DNA of 64,000 bases from Nitrosospira sp. Is2 (GCF_033095785.1 NZ_CP137134.1:2170001-2234000), one strand, 5' to 3'. Counted from the stretch's first letter, positions 25,421 to 34,413 are shown. Program-made: numbers and translations. Notes: generated by a model from the letters alone, not told the origin.

Positions 25421-25840
25421 CCGCGAGAGTAAAGCAATATGACCGGTTATCTTCAAATCCCCACTCATATTCTGGTTAGTCGTGTGTAGAGCGACTCCCG
25501 ATGGGATACCTTAAACACACCCCGCCCTGCCGAAGAACGCCCCGTCACTCATTAGGCAAAGAGGGTGAAACACGGAGAGCTGCTTAAAGATTAATCAATA
25601 AGTCACTGCTAGAGCGATTGCATTCCCTTGGGTAGGCTTAGGTATTGCCGGAGAAGGATTGTCGCTGCGAGTATCCCCTGCGCCCTTTCTAGGGGTATTG
25701 CTGTAGGGTAGTTACCGCCAACTTTGCACCCTTTCTAGGTTTTAGTTATTGGGAGCAATGAGAGCGTGTACGAGGCAGTCATGCATCCAGCGCGTACGGA
25801 GGGGATACCTTACATGCCACCCCCATCTGCCGACCAAGCC
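25421..25840. repeat. Non-coding repeat unit, copy B
   Basis: Starts GCGAGAGTAAAGCAATATGA and runs about 420 bases, parallel to copy A at a distance of about 762 bases. Its core (from 25544) is more diverged than those of copies A and C. Confidence 0.85.
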
Positions 25841-25928
25841 CCCGGTCTATTTCCTAGCAGCTAAGGCGTTTTGTTCTAACCTATTTAAAGCGGCTTAGCG
25901 GGCTTTAAAGCGCGAACGTGTCTTTACC

Positions 25929-27164
25929 TCAACTAGAAGTCTGCCCCAGGCTAAAAGCTTCCCCACCCATCTTCTTTCGCCGCGCGACAAACCCGACAAG
26001 GGCTAGGCCTGCAAGAAAAAGCGCATAAATCTCCGGTTCTGGGACGATTCCGATTGCGATGACCTGTCCCATATTATTGATGCCAGCGGCTGAGGATAGA
26101 ACCACCCCACCAGGCAGATCAACTAGCGAATTGAGGTCGATCATGCCTGCCCCGTTAGGGCCCGTGATGAATGCATGGGAAATCGGCCGCAGCTCGCAGG
26201 CGAAGCAAGTGGCCCCGATGGAGGACGTCCCCACCACCTGCCCGACGTCGTTGATGCCGAAAGCATAGCTGTAATCAGCATAGCTGCCAGGACCGCCCAA
26301 AGTGCCCAGGTCTCTCATGCTCTCTCCGGCGGGTCCGGTGATGAAAGCATGGCCAGGCTGGTCAGAAAAAACAGAACCGCCCGCGGAACCTACGACCTGC
26401 CCTGCGTCGTTGATGCCAGAAGCGCTAGCATCACCACGCAAAGTGTCAAGCTCTCTCATGCCCATTCCGTTGGGGCCTGTCATGAAAGCATGGACGCTGA
26501 ACGCGTCCGTGTTTCCATAATAAAATCCCACCGCCTGCCCCGCATCGTTGATGCCACGAGCCTCGTTGTAAGAGCCCGCCACAATACCAAGATCCCTCAT
26601 ACCCATCCCGTTGGGGCTTGTGATAAAAGCATGTTGGTTATAACCACCTTGATCAGTCAGACTCATCGACGAACCGACCACCTGCCCCGTGTCGTTGATG
26701 CCGAACGCATGGCTGGAAATACTACCACCCAAAGTGCCAAGGTCTCTCATGCCCATCCCATCGGGGCCGGTGATGAAAGCATGGTAGGCGCCTCCTGCCG
26801 CCATGCCTCCACCCAGGTAAGAATAACCCACCACCTGGCCGGCCTCGTTAATGCCAAAAGCACCGCTGCTAGTCCCACCTAAGGTGCCAAGGTCTCTCAT
26901 GCCGATCCCATCGGGGCCGGTGATGAAAGCATGGGTGCCTCCAGCCGTATCAGACGAACCCACTACCTGCCCGCCGTCATTGATGCCGGAAGCATAGCTG
27001 GAAAGACCACCCAAGGTGCCAATATCAGTTACGGTCTTGCTGTTGAGGTCGACCAGGTAAGAATGTCTTGCTTGTGCGGAGGCGCTGGTGGCGAAACCCA
27101 GACCAGCAGAAAATGCGGCAGCGAGGATAAAGCCACGGACTTTGAAGGCACGGATGATTTTCAT
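25929..27164 (-). CDS. HAF-repeat PEP-CTERM protein
   Basis: A 411-residue exported protein. A signal peptide (cleavage near ASA-QAR at about 30) precedes about eight HAF repeats, each combining HAFITGP-G, MRDLGTLGG and GIND-GQVVG, followed by a PEP-CTERM tail: the VPEP motif, a hydrophobic helix and ARRKK. PEP-CTERM proteins are processed by an exosortase and are tied to exopolysaccharide and biofilm. HAF repeats probably form an extracellular beta structure. AAGGATT precedes the ATG. About 15 residues follow the basic cluster, longer than the usual PEP-CTERM end. The gene sits within the repeat array. Confidence 0.92.
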   Translation of the reverse strand: MKIIRAFKVRGFILAAAFSAGLGFATSASAQARHSYLVDLNSKTVTDIGTLGGLSSYASGINDGGQVVGSSDTAGGTHAFITGPDGIGMRDLGTLGGTSSGAFGINEAGQVVGYSYLGGGMAAGGAYHAFITGPDGMGMRDLGTLGGSISSHAFGINDTGQVVGSSMSLTDQGGYNQHAFITSPNGMGMRDLGIVAGSYNEARGINDAGQAVGFYYGNTDAFSVHAFMTGPNGMGMRELDTLRGDASASGINDAGQVVGSAGGSVFSDQPGHAFITGPAGESMRDLGTLGGPGSYADYSYAFGINDVGQVVGTSSIGATCFACELRPISHAFITGPNGAGMIDLNSLVDLPGGVVLSSAAGINNMGQVIAIGIVPEPEIYALFLAGLALVGFVARRKKMGGEAFSLGQTSS

Positions 27165-27329
27165 GATGAATCCTTCTCAGTTTTCTCAACAAAGGGTGGG
27201 ACTGCCAAGCTGTCAAAAAGCAAGGCTCCTCCGTTAAGGTTAGATTAAGGGTTTGAATTATCAAGGGGCACGAAATGCAGGATGCCTGTCAGGTCGTCCA
27301 ACGCCAGCGCGCAAGCTACCCTTACCCGT

Positions 27330-27575
27330 ACCACCGTCTGCCGAAGACCGCCCCCGTCACTCATTAGGCAAAGAGGGTGAAGCATGGAGAGCTGCTTAAA
27401 AATCAATCAATAAGTCACTGCTAGAGCGATTGCATTCCCTAGGGTAGGCTTAGGTATTGCCAGAAAAAGATCGTCGATGCTACCACTCCCTAGCGCTAGC
27501 GCTAGAGGCATTCTTTTAGCGCAGAGTCACCCATCTTCGCAACCTCAGTTTGAGGTATGACGAGCGATGAAGAGC
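27330..27575. repeat. Non-coding repeat unit, copy C
   Basis: A partial copy whose core 27356-27490 differs from copy A at only a handful of positions, although copy A is 2.5 kb away and copy B lies between. The region 27165-27665 otherwise contains no gene, apart from the PEP-CTERM promoter side. Confidence 0.85.
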
Positions 27576-27665
27576 GTGTCATTCTATATTCTCTTCCCGC
27601 AAATAGTCTTTTAGGGCTGCTACTTCGTTGCTGTAATCGTTGCGAAAATCCGCTGGACCCTATAT

Positions 27666-29204
27666 TCAGCACGTCACAACAGAATAATCATCCCAAACGC
27701 CCGCATTTGGCAATGTAAATACGCCACAGGATACGCCGCACTTAATACCATCCAAAGCATGAAGCGTATCCGGTATTTCCTCGCAGAAATTCCGATTGAT
27801 ATACAGCCGGAACCGGCCACCACGGCAAACAACTTTCATTATCGATCCAGCGGGCAGCTGTGCACCAACGCCATCCGGTCCTACCACCGGCCTGTTGAGG
27901 GAACCGACCTGGCCCGCGACGATAGACTGTATGACATTTCCTGTACCTATCGCACCGAATACCCCCCATCTATAATAATTAGCGGCGTCAGCTCCCCTGA
28001 ACAGCAGCCACGTATTATTTCCGGAAACTATAGTGGCCTGTACCGAGTAATCAACAGACGGGCATGTGACCAGCCCCCTGTTATTTCCCACCGTGCCAAA
28101 CATCAGTTGCCCCGCCGTTATCACGAGCGATCCGACATCAACAGTCATAGCGGATCCGACAACGGGGGAGCCCACCGCACCATTGGATCTGTTGTAATTA
28201 TCCAGAAAGACGAACTTGCTATCGGCAAAGCCCGTAATCATTGCGGTTACTGCCTTCCTTCTGGATCGGGCTTCAAGACCTGACTTCCAGTCTTCCCTTA
28301 ACATTTGAAACCCGCCTTTAATCTCGCCGATATACAGATTCATACCCAAACCTCCGGCGAGATCTTGAGTGATGCAGATCGCCGACCTGTAGTATCCCCC
28401 TTCCGTTGATACCCTGCGCACACGAAAAGTAGCCCCGTCGTCAAGCGACTCAGCGAACCATATATCACCACCGGACTCGTTTCCGTCTGTGCATACACCG
28501 AGGATGCGACCGTCCGGGGTTCTTTGGAAATGAGAATGCCACCAGCCCCGGCCTAGAGGCTGAACCATTGTAATGGCGCTAAACGTCCCCCAGCCCGAAT
28601 ATATGCTGGACCCGGATGTGACGGCGACTTGAACAACTGCCGGGCCGCCTAAAGCACCACCCGCTGTAGCTCTGTTGTGGACAATCAGCTTCCAGTTAGT
28701 CCCGTTGAACCACACGCATGGGGTATATAATGAATTCGCTGTAGCGCCGGTACTTGTCGGAAGGTCGACTATGCTAACCGGTGCGGACCAGATAATCCCG
28801 TTAGAGGATTCGGATACCTTTACCTGAGAGTGACCTAATGCATCGTGTTGTGAACTCCAGATTAGATACAATGTCATCCCATCAGGCGCCTGCGCGAGTG
28901 ATGGATCCATGTTATTTCCCACGGCAGGCTTTGGTATCAATGGATTGGTTACCCCAGCCGGGACAGACCAATTCCGCCCGTCATTGGAGACAACCAGGCA
29001 GGGATTTTCATACTGTGCGTCCGATGAAGGGTATGGCGTGAAAATTCCCCAATATCTATACCCATTCCAGCCATCTGGGAAAAACAACGGTGCCAGGTAT
29101 AAATTTGAGGTGTTGGATGATATGTTTGACGGTTGGGGCAGGCCCAGCCGTTCTCGATCGGACGCCCGCATTTGATCGAAAAGGTCAAACGTTTTTATAA
29201 TCAT
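27666..29204 (-). CDS. Beta-propeller-like protein with C-terminal lectin-like domain
   Basis: A 512-residue protein I can only place by fold-level features. The N-terminal 330 residues have repeated DG-NWS / SS-NGIIWS / SLDDGATF elements reminiscent of sialidase or GH43-type propellers (for example ENPCLVVSNDGRNWS and ESSNGIIWSAPV). The C-terminal 180 residues (FLDNYNRSNGAVGSP onward) look like a concanavalin-type glucanase/LamG domain. No signal peptide is visible. AGGGAG sits eight bases before ATG 29204. It may bind or cut a glycan and could be phage-tail derived; catalytic residues cannot be assigned. Confidence 0.75.
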   Translation of the reverse strand: MIIKTFDLFDQMRASDRERLGLPQPSNISSNTSNLYLAPLFFPDGWNGYRYWGIFTPYPSSDAQYENPCLVVSNDGRNWSVPAGVTNPLIPKPAVGNNMDPSLAQAPDGMTLYLIWSSQHDALGHSQVKVSESSNGIIWSAPVSIVDLPTSTGATANSLYTPCVWFNGTNWKLIVHNRATAGGALGGPAVVQVAVTSGSSIYSGWGTFSAITMVQPLGRGWWHSHFQRTPDGRILGVCTDGNESGGDIWFAESLDDGATFRVRRVSTEGGYYRSAICITQDLAGGLGMNLYIGEIKGGFQMLREDWKSGLEARSRRKAVTAMITGFADSKFVFLDNYNRSNGAVGSPVVGSAMTVDVGSLVITAGQLMFGTVGNNRGLVTCPSVDYSVQATIVSGNNTWLLFRGADAANYYRWGVFGAIGTGNVIQSIVAGQVGSLNRPVVGPDGVGAQLPAGSIMKVVCRGGRFRLYINRNFCEEIPDTLHALDGIKCGVSCGVFTLPNAGVWDDYSVVTC

Positions 29205-29271
29205 TGTTAATCTCCCTGAGTATTGGTTTATTCGTAGCAAATACCTTATCTCGCAATTCCGTATGCGAGAA

Positions 29272-29623
29272 TCAGCACACGCGTCGCTTCTCTATTTCTA
29301 CCACTTTCGTGAGACGACATCTTTCAATGCCGCATTGTCGAGCAGGGCGTCAGCCAATAATCGCTTTAGCTTGCTGTTCTCCTCTTCCAGGCCCTAAGCC
29401 GCTTGGCATCGGAGACATCCATGCCCGCAAACTTAGCCTTCCATTTATAGTACGAGGCATCGGAAAAACCATGCTTGCGGCACAACTCCACCACAGGCAT
29501 GCCTACATCCGCTTCCTTCAGAAAACCAATGATCTGTTCTTCACTGAATCGCTTCTTCATGGTCCGCCCCTTTTCAAGAATCGGACTCTATTACGTCATG
29601 AAGCTAATGAAAGGGGCAGGTCA
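29272..29623 (-). mobile_element. IS3-family remnant (orfA with frameshift)
   Basis: One terminus, TGACCTGCCCC on the minus strand, is at 29623. orfA starts at 29560 (MKKRFSEEQIIGFLKEADVG) and reads a helix-turn-helix (CRKHGFSDASYYKWK). It shifts frame near 29390, after which LEEENSKLKRLLADALLDN and DNAALKDVVSRKW are readable. orfB is essentially absent. Confidence 0.8.
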
Positions 29624-29969
29624 GTATTGAGAACACAGTCGCTGGGTACCATATGTGGCTGTTAGTTGATGCAGAGTTGGTAATTGGCAGTTGCGTCGAC
29701 ACGTGCAACGGACAATTTTGCCATGTACGATTGTTAACTGGAAAGGAAGCGATTCTTAAATAACATCGGGAAGGACGCGATGTTGGAGAGAATTAAAGAA
29801 ACCGCAGAAAAGAAGGGATTGGAGCTAACTTTCGACTCAGTTGGAACCATCGCTTAGTCTATCGTGATGCAAATCTTCTCTTAGCCTGTTATTGCCATTC
29901 ATTTACGTCCGCTCCTGTTATTTAAATGAATCAGGTGAGGAGGGCGTTAATAGATGCCTGCCGTTGTCT
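29624..29969. other. Region without a supported gene
   Basis: Short readable stretches (for example a 26-codon frame at 29780 starting MLERIKETAEKKG with AAGGA upstream) suggest gene debris. Nothing is recognisable. Confidence 0.35.
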
Positions 29970-30615
29970 GGATCAGGTCGATTTACCGCCCTGTCCACCC
30001 TCCACCACCACATGAACTCTTCCGTGGTATTGATCTTGTCTGCGCGATATTCGCGGCTTCCTCAACCGGTGTTTCTGGATTCATCCATCGCCGCGCGTCG
30101 TCCGGTTGTAACACCACCGGCCTACGGTCATGAACGTCTACCATTCCCGCTCCTGAATCTTCTGTGACAATCACAAACCCGAACTCAACAGTTTGATGAG
30201 TGTACATGCGAAAATTTGTTAGGTCAGCCATGAAAATAGGCTCATTCACTTTCCGCGTGATATACCACGGCTGCTTCTTCCCATTCTCTACTGTCCATTC
30301 ATACCACCGCCGCAAGGAATAATTACTCTTCCTTCACGAAACATGTGCCGGAAATATCGTCCTGTTAGCGATTTCTCTACCCATGCGCATATCCACGGTT
30401 TCTTTTTCTCAGCCGCCTCTTTAGAGGTCCTATAGCCCCGGGTCACACCGATGAATAGTAATTCGCAGTCGTGAAGCAAATCATCCATGGACATTGACCG
30501 GGGCGGTATTGTAGAAGGGATGCGTCTCCTAACCGCTCAACATGCTCGCTGGTTCGGCACCTAGGGGGCTAGCGTAATACCGCCGCGTTTCCGATTGTTT
30601 AAGTCTGCCGCACAT
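29970..30615 (-). pseudogene. SRAP peptidase-like gene, frameshifted, copy 2
   Basis: Starts MCGRLKQSETRRYYAS at 30615, three bases after the nuclease stop. Several stops and shifts interrupt the middle. Readable blocks are GVTRGYRTSKEA (30494-30288 frame) and RRWYEWTVENGKKQPWYIT onward (30315-29983 frame), including VDVHDRRPVVL, the counterpart of the conserved HDRMP motif. This copy extends past the point where copy 1 is truncated, so it is not derived from copy 1 in its present form. Confidence 0.85.
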
Positions 30616-30618
30616 GAA

Positions 30619-31109
30619 TTACATTTGTCTACGTTGGTGTCGCCACGCCGAAGGTGGGATGGGGGACGGGTCACTCCACAGGCCACGTTTTGCTACCTTT
30701 GCATGGTGCTGCAAGACGTAAAGTTTATTATCCCTCGCGTATTTTCGATATACCCAAGCCATGCCGCGATTAACCTGTTCTGCATTAGCATCTAAGCCAG
30801 CACATTTAACACGGGCGACCGTTCGTTTATCGCGGTCTGATGCTGTGGAATGACTTCTGCCTCCTTGCCGAAACACAGGTCTGTGAGTGACTGCTTGGAG
30901 TTGGTACCGAAGGGCTGATCTTTCTCAGGCGCATCAATCTCGGCTAACCGGATTTTGTGCTGCTGCCTTGATGCGGTAAGAACTGTCAAGGTGTCGCCAT
31001 CTGCTATGCCCACAACCTTTCCGCTAAACGTTTCCGCCTGTGCTACGGACACGTAGAAAGTGCATGTTGCGATGATTGCGAATCGAAATGCTGAGTTGAA
31101 GTCTTGCAT
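30619..31109 (-). pseudogene. Thermonuclease (SNase-like), frameshifted, copy 2
   Basis: Secreted nuclease family. The signal peptide begins MQDFNSAFRF at 31109, followed by SGKVVGIADGDTLTVL and HKIRLAEIDAPEKDQPFG, which carry the SNase calcium-binding and catalytic residues. The frame shifts near 30850-30875 just after EAEVIPQ. The correct continuation (RTVARVKCAGLDANAEQV to RRGLW-like KRGLWSDPSPIPP) is in the frame ending at 30619. It lies next to the SRAP remnant, matching the arrangement of copy 1. Confidence 0.88.
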
Positions 31110-31539
31110 TTGAGCAGAGCTAGATATGGCCGATCTCAATTTTGAAACGATACTACAAATCTTCAGGGATTATTAGCGTCGATGTCAGGTCTTCCCCGAT
31201 ATACCCCTACTTATAGGATTATCGTTCTTATACCCCCTTACAGTGTCAGAGTTAGAGGCAATGCTGTAGGGCGGAAGAACGGAACTTTTAATCCTCTATG
31301 TGAATAAATGAAAGGGAAAGCCGCGTAGTGCCAGATGAAGCACCTACGGATTCAACAATGCCGTTTTGGAACCCTTTCTCGGGGTTTATCCGCTAACTAC
31401 CATTCGAGTAGCCCGCTACCTCATCAGGTAGCCATAAGATTCGTGTGGTGTTTAGCACAGATCATCCTGCGAGCCGAAGTTATCGTGGGTTCGGGTGGTA
31501 ATTGAACGCTGTCTTTAATCTCAAATGAGGAGAATTATC
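31110..31539. other. Gene-free region with repeat-family debris
   Basis: The stretch 31240-31275 (CAGTGTCAGAGTTAGAGGCA) matches the module at 25187 in the non-coding repeat region, so the repeat family extends here. The RTX gene's ribosome-binding site GAGGAG is at 31527-31532. Confidence 0.55.
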
Positions 31540-32189
31540 ATGGCAACAATACATGGGACAAAATATAACGATAATGACACGTGGCAGTGGATAAAGGATG
31601 GGCCCATCATCCCGCCCCGCCCCATCGACCCCTGGCCCCCCTTTCGCCACGAGGAATTCTTTCCCTCATTAAAGGGCACAAAAAACGATGACACCATCTC
31701 CGGTTACAAGGGAAATGACAAACTTTACGGTTATGGTGGAAATGACACTCTTTACGGTGGTCCCGGCAACGATGATCTCTACGGTGGGACCGGGAACGAT
31801 ACCCTGGCTGGCGGGCCGGGAAAAGACACTCTTAAAGGGGGGGATGGAGCAGACAAGTTTGATTTCGATTCAGTCAGTGAGAGCCCTGCGGGAGGGCAGT
31901 ACGATACCATCACTGATTTTAGTAAAGACAGATGGGAGTGGGACCCTCTGGTCCGACCGCTTCGTCACCTAATCCCAGGGGATAAGATCGACCTTTCCAC
32001 AATTGATGCAAATGTGAACTTGTTGGCGGCTGGGAATCAAAGCTTCCGTTCGGGCTAGTTGTCATATGATGCTTTCACGGGAGTTCTAACCGCGAACGTA
32101 TAGGTGGCGATGACGTTCAAGTAAAAGTGGTCGGTGTCGACGGCTTGCCCGTGTGGGGATTCAATCCTAGCTTAGACGTGATTGCGTGA
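31540..32189 (+). pseudogene. RTX calcium-binding repeat protein, nonsense and frameshift
   Basis: Starts MATIHGTKYNDND after GAGGAG. Three to four RTX nonapeptide repeats (GNDKLYGYGGNDTLYGGPGNDDLYGG region, about residues 52-95) form a calcium-binding beta-roll. A typical RTX C-terminal domain follows (DKFDFDSVSESP, ITDFSKD, GDKIDLS). A TAG at 32056-32058 ends the frame after QSFRSG. Reading on in the same frame gives LSYDAFTGVLTANV, then a shift gives GGDDVQVKVVGVDGLPVWGF and ends at 32189. The intact ancestor would have been a small type I-secreted protein of about 215 residues. The truncated 172-residue form would lack the secretion signal. Confidence 0.85.
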
Positions 32190-32456
32190 GTGGAGCACCG
32201 CCTGTTGTTGTCCCCTCGCAATGTGTCATTGCCTCCTCTAGCAGATTCCACCATTGTTGGAGCGTCGCCGTAAAAACCACTTGATGCTGGGCCACGGTTG
32301 TTGCCGCCGAGCAGGGCGTCGGCGGCTCCTCGTGCAGATCTGCTATGACGCGAGAATTATCGTAGAAGAAGATTAAACAAAGTTCCGCTGCGCCTTCGGA
32401 GGCGGTGCCTATTAAATAATCACAGCAATATCGCTACATAGCGAAAGGAAAAAGCC
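32190..32456. other. Intergenic region, no gene seen
   Basis: No gene is supported. A good ribosome-binding sequence (AAAGGA) near the right edge belongs to the small frame starting at 32457. Confidence 0.4.
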
Positions 32457-32540
32457 ATGAAAACCTCTATATGGTGGGTTACCGCACCGAAGCGTGGCAG
32501 GGGAATCAATAATCTCATGACAAGCAATATTGCTGGATGA
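32457..32540 (+). CDS. Candidate 27-residue leader peptide
   Basis: ATG at 32457 is preceded by AAAGGA with seven-base spacing. The peptide starts MKTSIWWVTAPKRGRG and ends at TGA 32538-32540, which overlaps an ATG at 32537 of the next frame (ATGA). The layout suggests a translated leader coupled to the repeat protein. The Trp-Trp pair is unusual. Real expression is unproven. Confidence 0.35.
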   Translation: MKTSIWWVTAPKRGRGINNLMTSNIAG

Positions 32541-32554
32541 AAAAAGGAACAATC

Positions 32555-33061
32555 ATGAAATTCTCATCTATATGCACTACGCGATCGTCCGCATCCATGC
32601 TGATTCTTGTTTGTACCGTGTTTTTGGGAGTTTCTGGCATTGCGCATGCCCAAAGTAGCAGTTCTTCCGCGCAAAGCGGCCATGCTAAGGAGAACCCCGC
32701 CGACCATAGCGACAAGGACGACCCAATCAAAGGTCACACCGGGGAAGGCTATACCGACAAAAGCTCCACCGAAAAGAGTAAGGCGGGTTCAACAAAACGA
32801 AGCGGTAAGGAGAACCCGGCCGACCATAGCGACAAGGACGACCCGATCAGAGGCCACACTGGGGAAGGCTACACCGAAAAAAGCTCCACCGAAAAGAGTA
32901 AGGCGGGTTCAACAAAACGAAGCGGTAAGGAGAACCCCGCCGACCATAGCGACAAGGACGACCCAATCAAAGGCCACATGGGGGAAGGCTACACCGAAAA
33001 AAGCTCCACCGAAAAGGGTAAGGATGGGTCAAAAAGAATGGGTCCAAAAGATAAATATTAG
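32555..33061 (+). CDS. Exported protein with three 40-residue tandem repeats
   Basis: A signal peptide (MKFSSICTTRSSASMLILVC, cleavage near AHA-QSS) leads a 168-residue highly hydrophilic protein. Three repeats of 40 residues each contain KENPADHSDKDDPI, GHTGEGYT and SSTEKSKAGS. The mature part is rich in Lys, Asp, Ser and Gly, lacks hydrophobic residues and is probably disordered. I do not recognise a family. The start has AAGGA eight bases upstream; a start at 32537, coupled to the leader, would add six residues. Function might be metal or envelope binding, but nothing shows it. Confidence 0.75.
   Translation: MKFSSICTTRSSASMLILVCTVFLGVSGIAHAQSSSSSAQSGHAKENPADHSDKDDPIKGHTGEGYTDKSSTEKSKAGSTKRSGKENPADHSDKDDPIRGHTGEGYTEKSSTEKSKAGSTKRSGKENPADHSDKDDPIKGHMGEGYTEKSSTEKGKDGSKRMGPKDKY
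32687..33046 (+). repeat. 120-bp tandem repeat, three copies
   Basis: Units start at 32687, 32807 and 32927, each with AAGGAGAACCC(C/G)GCCGACCA and nearly identical throughout. The period is a multiple of three, so copy-number change would keep the reading frame. Near-identity suggests recent expansion or homogenisation. Confidence 0.95.
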
Positions 33062-33672
33062 GGCATGTCCCAAAGAGAAAGAAGAGATGGGGACCGGGTA
33101 CATAGATCAAAAAAAAAAGGGGGCGAGTCCAGACCCGGGATGACCCAGCCCCGACCCTCATGGAGCAGCGTTTCTAAAAGATAAAAACAGGGAAAATCAA
33201 TGAAAGACCTGAAGGATGAGCAACGCGGTCCATCTGTCCGCGTTAGAGCGGTAATTATCGTGACACAACCGGCGAACCTTTAAATCAATTACCGAGTTTC
33301 AGACCTGCAGTAACTTAAGGGTGGCCTGTTCAGAGGCTTCCAAATAGCCCGGTGGGCATCTTCTGCTCTTATCCTATCTCCCGGCGTTACATTTCCGTTA
33401 TTGTTTACCGTTACTCCCCCCGTTGGGGCGATATAGCGCCCTAACATGGATGCCTTGCATCAGCCCCGAGTTTCCGATAGATCCCCCTCTTTCTCTTTGC
33501 AAATTCCTTTTTTCCTGATTCGTTAACTTATTTCACGACACATATTTTTCCCACGCTAAAAGCTAGTAGCGTCGGGTAGGGCACGAGATGGGGCCCCTGT
33601 GTATGTAACCGTACAGACAGAGCTTGAGAAAAATTGCATCCTAGGCACTCCATCATCTATAAGGATAAGAAA
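33062..33672. other. Intergenic region, 0.6 kb
   Basis: Contains an A/G-rich stretch at 33107-33125 and a possible tiny frame at 33200 (27 codons, GGGAAA upstream) but no supported gene. The ribosome-binding site AAGGA for the BON gene is at 33661. Confidence 0.4.
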
Positions 33673-34002
33673 ATGAAAACAGTTAAACTTTTGGCGAGTG
33701 TGTTTATGATCGGGACATTATTAGCGCCTGTTGCGGGCTTTGCCGCAGATCACGACTCTGATTCAAGTGTGGGCGAATTTGTCAAGGATTCGGTGATTAC
33801 CAGCAAGATCAAAACCAAGCTGGCCGCCGAAAAGGATGTCAGCGCGACGAGTATCAGTGTTGATACAGATCGGAACGGTGTAGTAGTGCTGAGCGGCACA
33901 GCCAGAAGCCAAGCGGAAATTGATAAAGCGCATTCGATCGCGCACTCTGTTGAAGGTGTCACGAAGGTCAAGAATCACATAAAGATTAAGAAAGACCATT
34001 AG
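33673..34002 (+). CDS. BON domain-containing periplasmic protein
   Basis: A 109-residue protein with a signal peptide (MKTVKLLASVFMIGTLLAPV, cleavage near GFA-ADH) and a single BON domain (about 32-105: DSVITSKIKTKLAAEKDV, GVVVLSGTARSQAEIDKA, VEGVTKVKNHIKIK). BON proteins such as OsmY bind membranes and are often induced by osmotic or envelope stress. AAGGA precedes the ATG at 33673; an upstream in-frame ATG at 33634 is not used. A strong terminator follows. Confidence 0.92.
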   Translation: MKTVKLLASVFMIGTLLAPVAGFAADHDSDSSVGEFVKDSVITSKIKTKLAAEKDVSATSISVDTDRNGVVVLSGTARSQAEIDKAHSIAHSVEGVTKVKNHIKIKKDH

Positions 34003-34034
34003 GCCCGGTGACTCGCGTCCTAGGCCCAAAACGA

Positions 34035-34066
34035 AACGGCCGGGGTTATCTCCGGCCGTTTTTTTT
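34035..34066 (+). terminator. Rho-independent terminator after the BON gene
   Basis: AACGGCCGG and CCGGCCGTT form a nine-pair GC-rich stem with an eight-base loop, followed by at least eight T. Confidence 0.93.
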
Positions 34067-34413
34067 GTTATTTTGTCATGTAGGGGAGGCAAAAAGACAA
34101 AAATGCAAAACGCAAGTAGCGGCAGGTCATCGTCATCCCTCGAATCGTCGGTAACTTCGTACCCCCGGTGCCCGAAATGCTGGGTTTACCCCAGCACTGA
34201 AATTAACCGTCGTAACAGGAACTCTTGCCACTACGCAAGCGGAAACATTTATTAGACGTTCGTCGGTATAGCCGACAGCGACAGGCTGATAGTTCTGAAT
34301 TGGGCAAGAGAAACAGCATGACAGTCGTTTGCTTGAGGGACGAAACCCCTGCGTGCCTTAAGCAAATCGCCAGAAGTATCGACGGCCTCATCTGGTCGGG
34401 GTATTCGACGCTT
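34067..34413. other. Intergenic region after the BON gene
   Basis: Contains a perfect seven-pair hairpin TGCTGGG-TTTAC-CCCAGCA near 34179 without a T run. Short plus-strand frames overlap the glycosyltransferase 3' end and look like chance. Confidence 0.4.

Larger units (their letters stand above)
24058..25928. other. Long non-coding repeat-rich region
   Basis: Nearly 1.9 kb without a credible gene; every open frame is short and lacks a ribosome-binding site. It consists of diverged modules: a block around ATACCTTAC...CCACCC...CATAGGCTTT, a block around GAGGCATTCC...GACTTAGACGCNGCGAA, and a block beginning GCGAGAG-AAAGCAATATGACC. These recur with a period of about 760 bases and also appear beyond the neighbouring PEP-CTERM gene. 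The origin is unclear. Confidence 0.7.

Noticed and set aside
24058..25928. CRISPR array considered for the repeat-rich region
   Set aside because: Repeats are long, diverged and far apart, the short tandem units have no spacers, and there are no cas genes.
26175..26882. Long plus-strand frame (235 codons) with repeated motifs
   Set aside because: It is the antisense shadow of the HAF-repeat gene; its periodicity comes from the HAF repeats.
32607..33143. Second plus-strand frame across the 120-bp repeats
   Set aside because: Repeats of length divisible by three keep all frames open; only the other frame has a signal peptide and ribosome-binding site.
33200..33283. 27-codon frame with GGGAAA upstream
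   Set aside because: Too short and without sequence features; probably debris.
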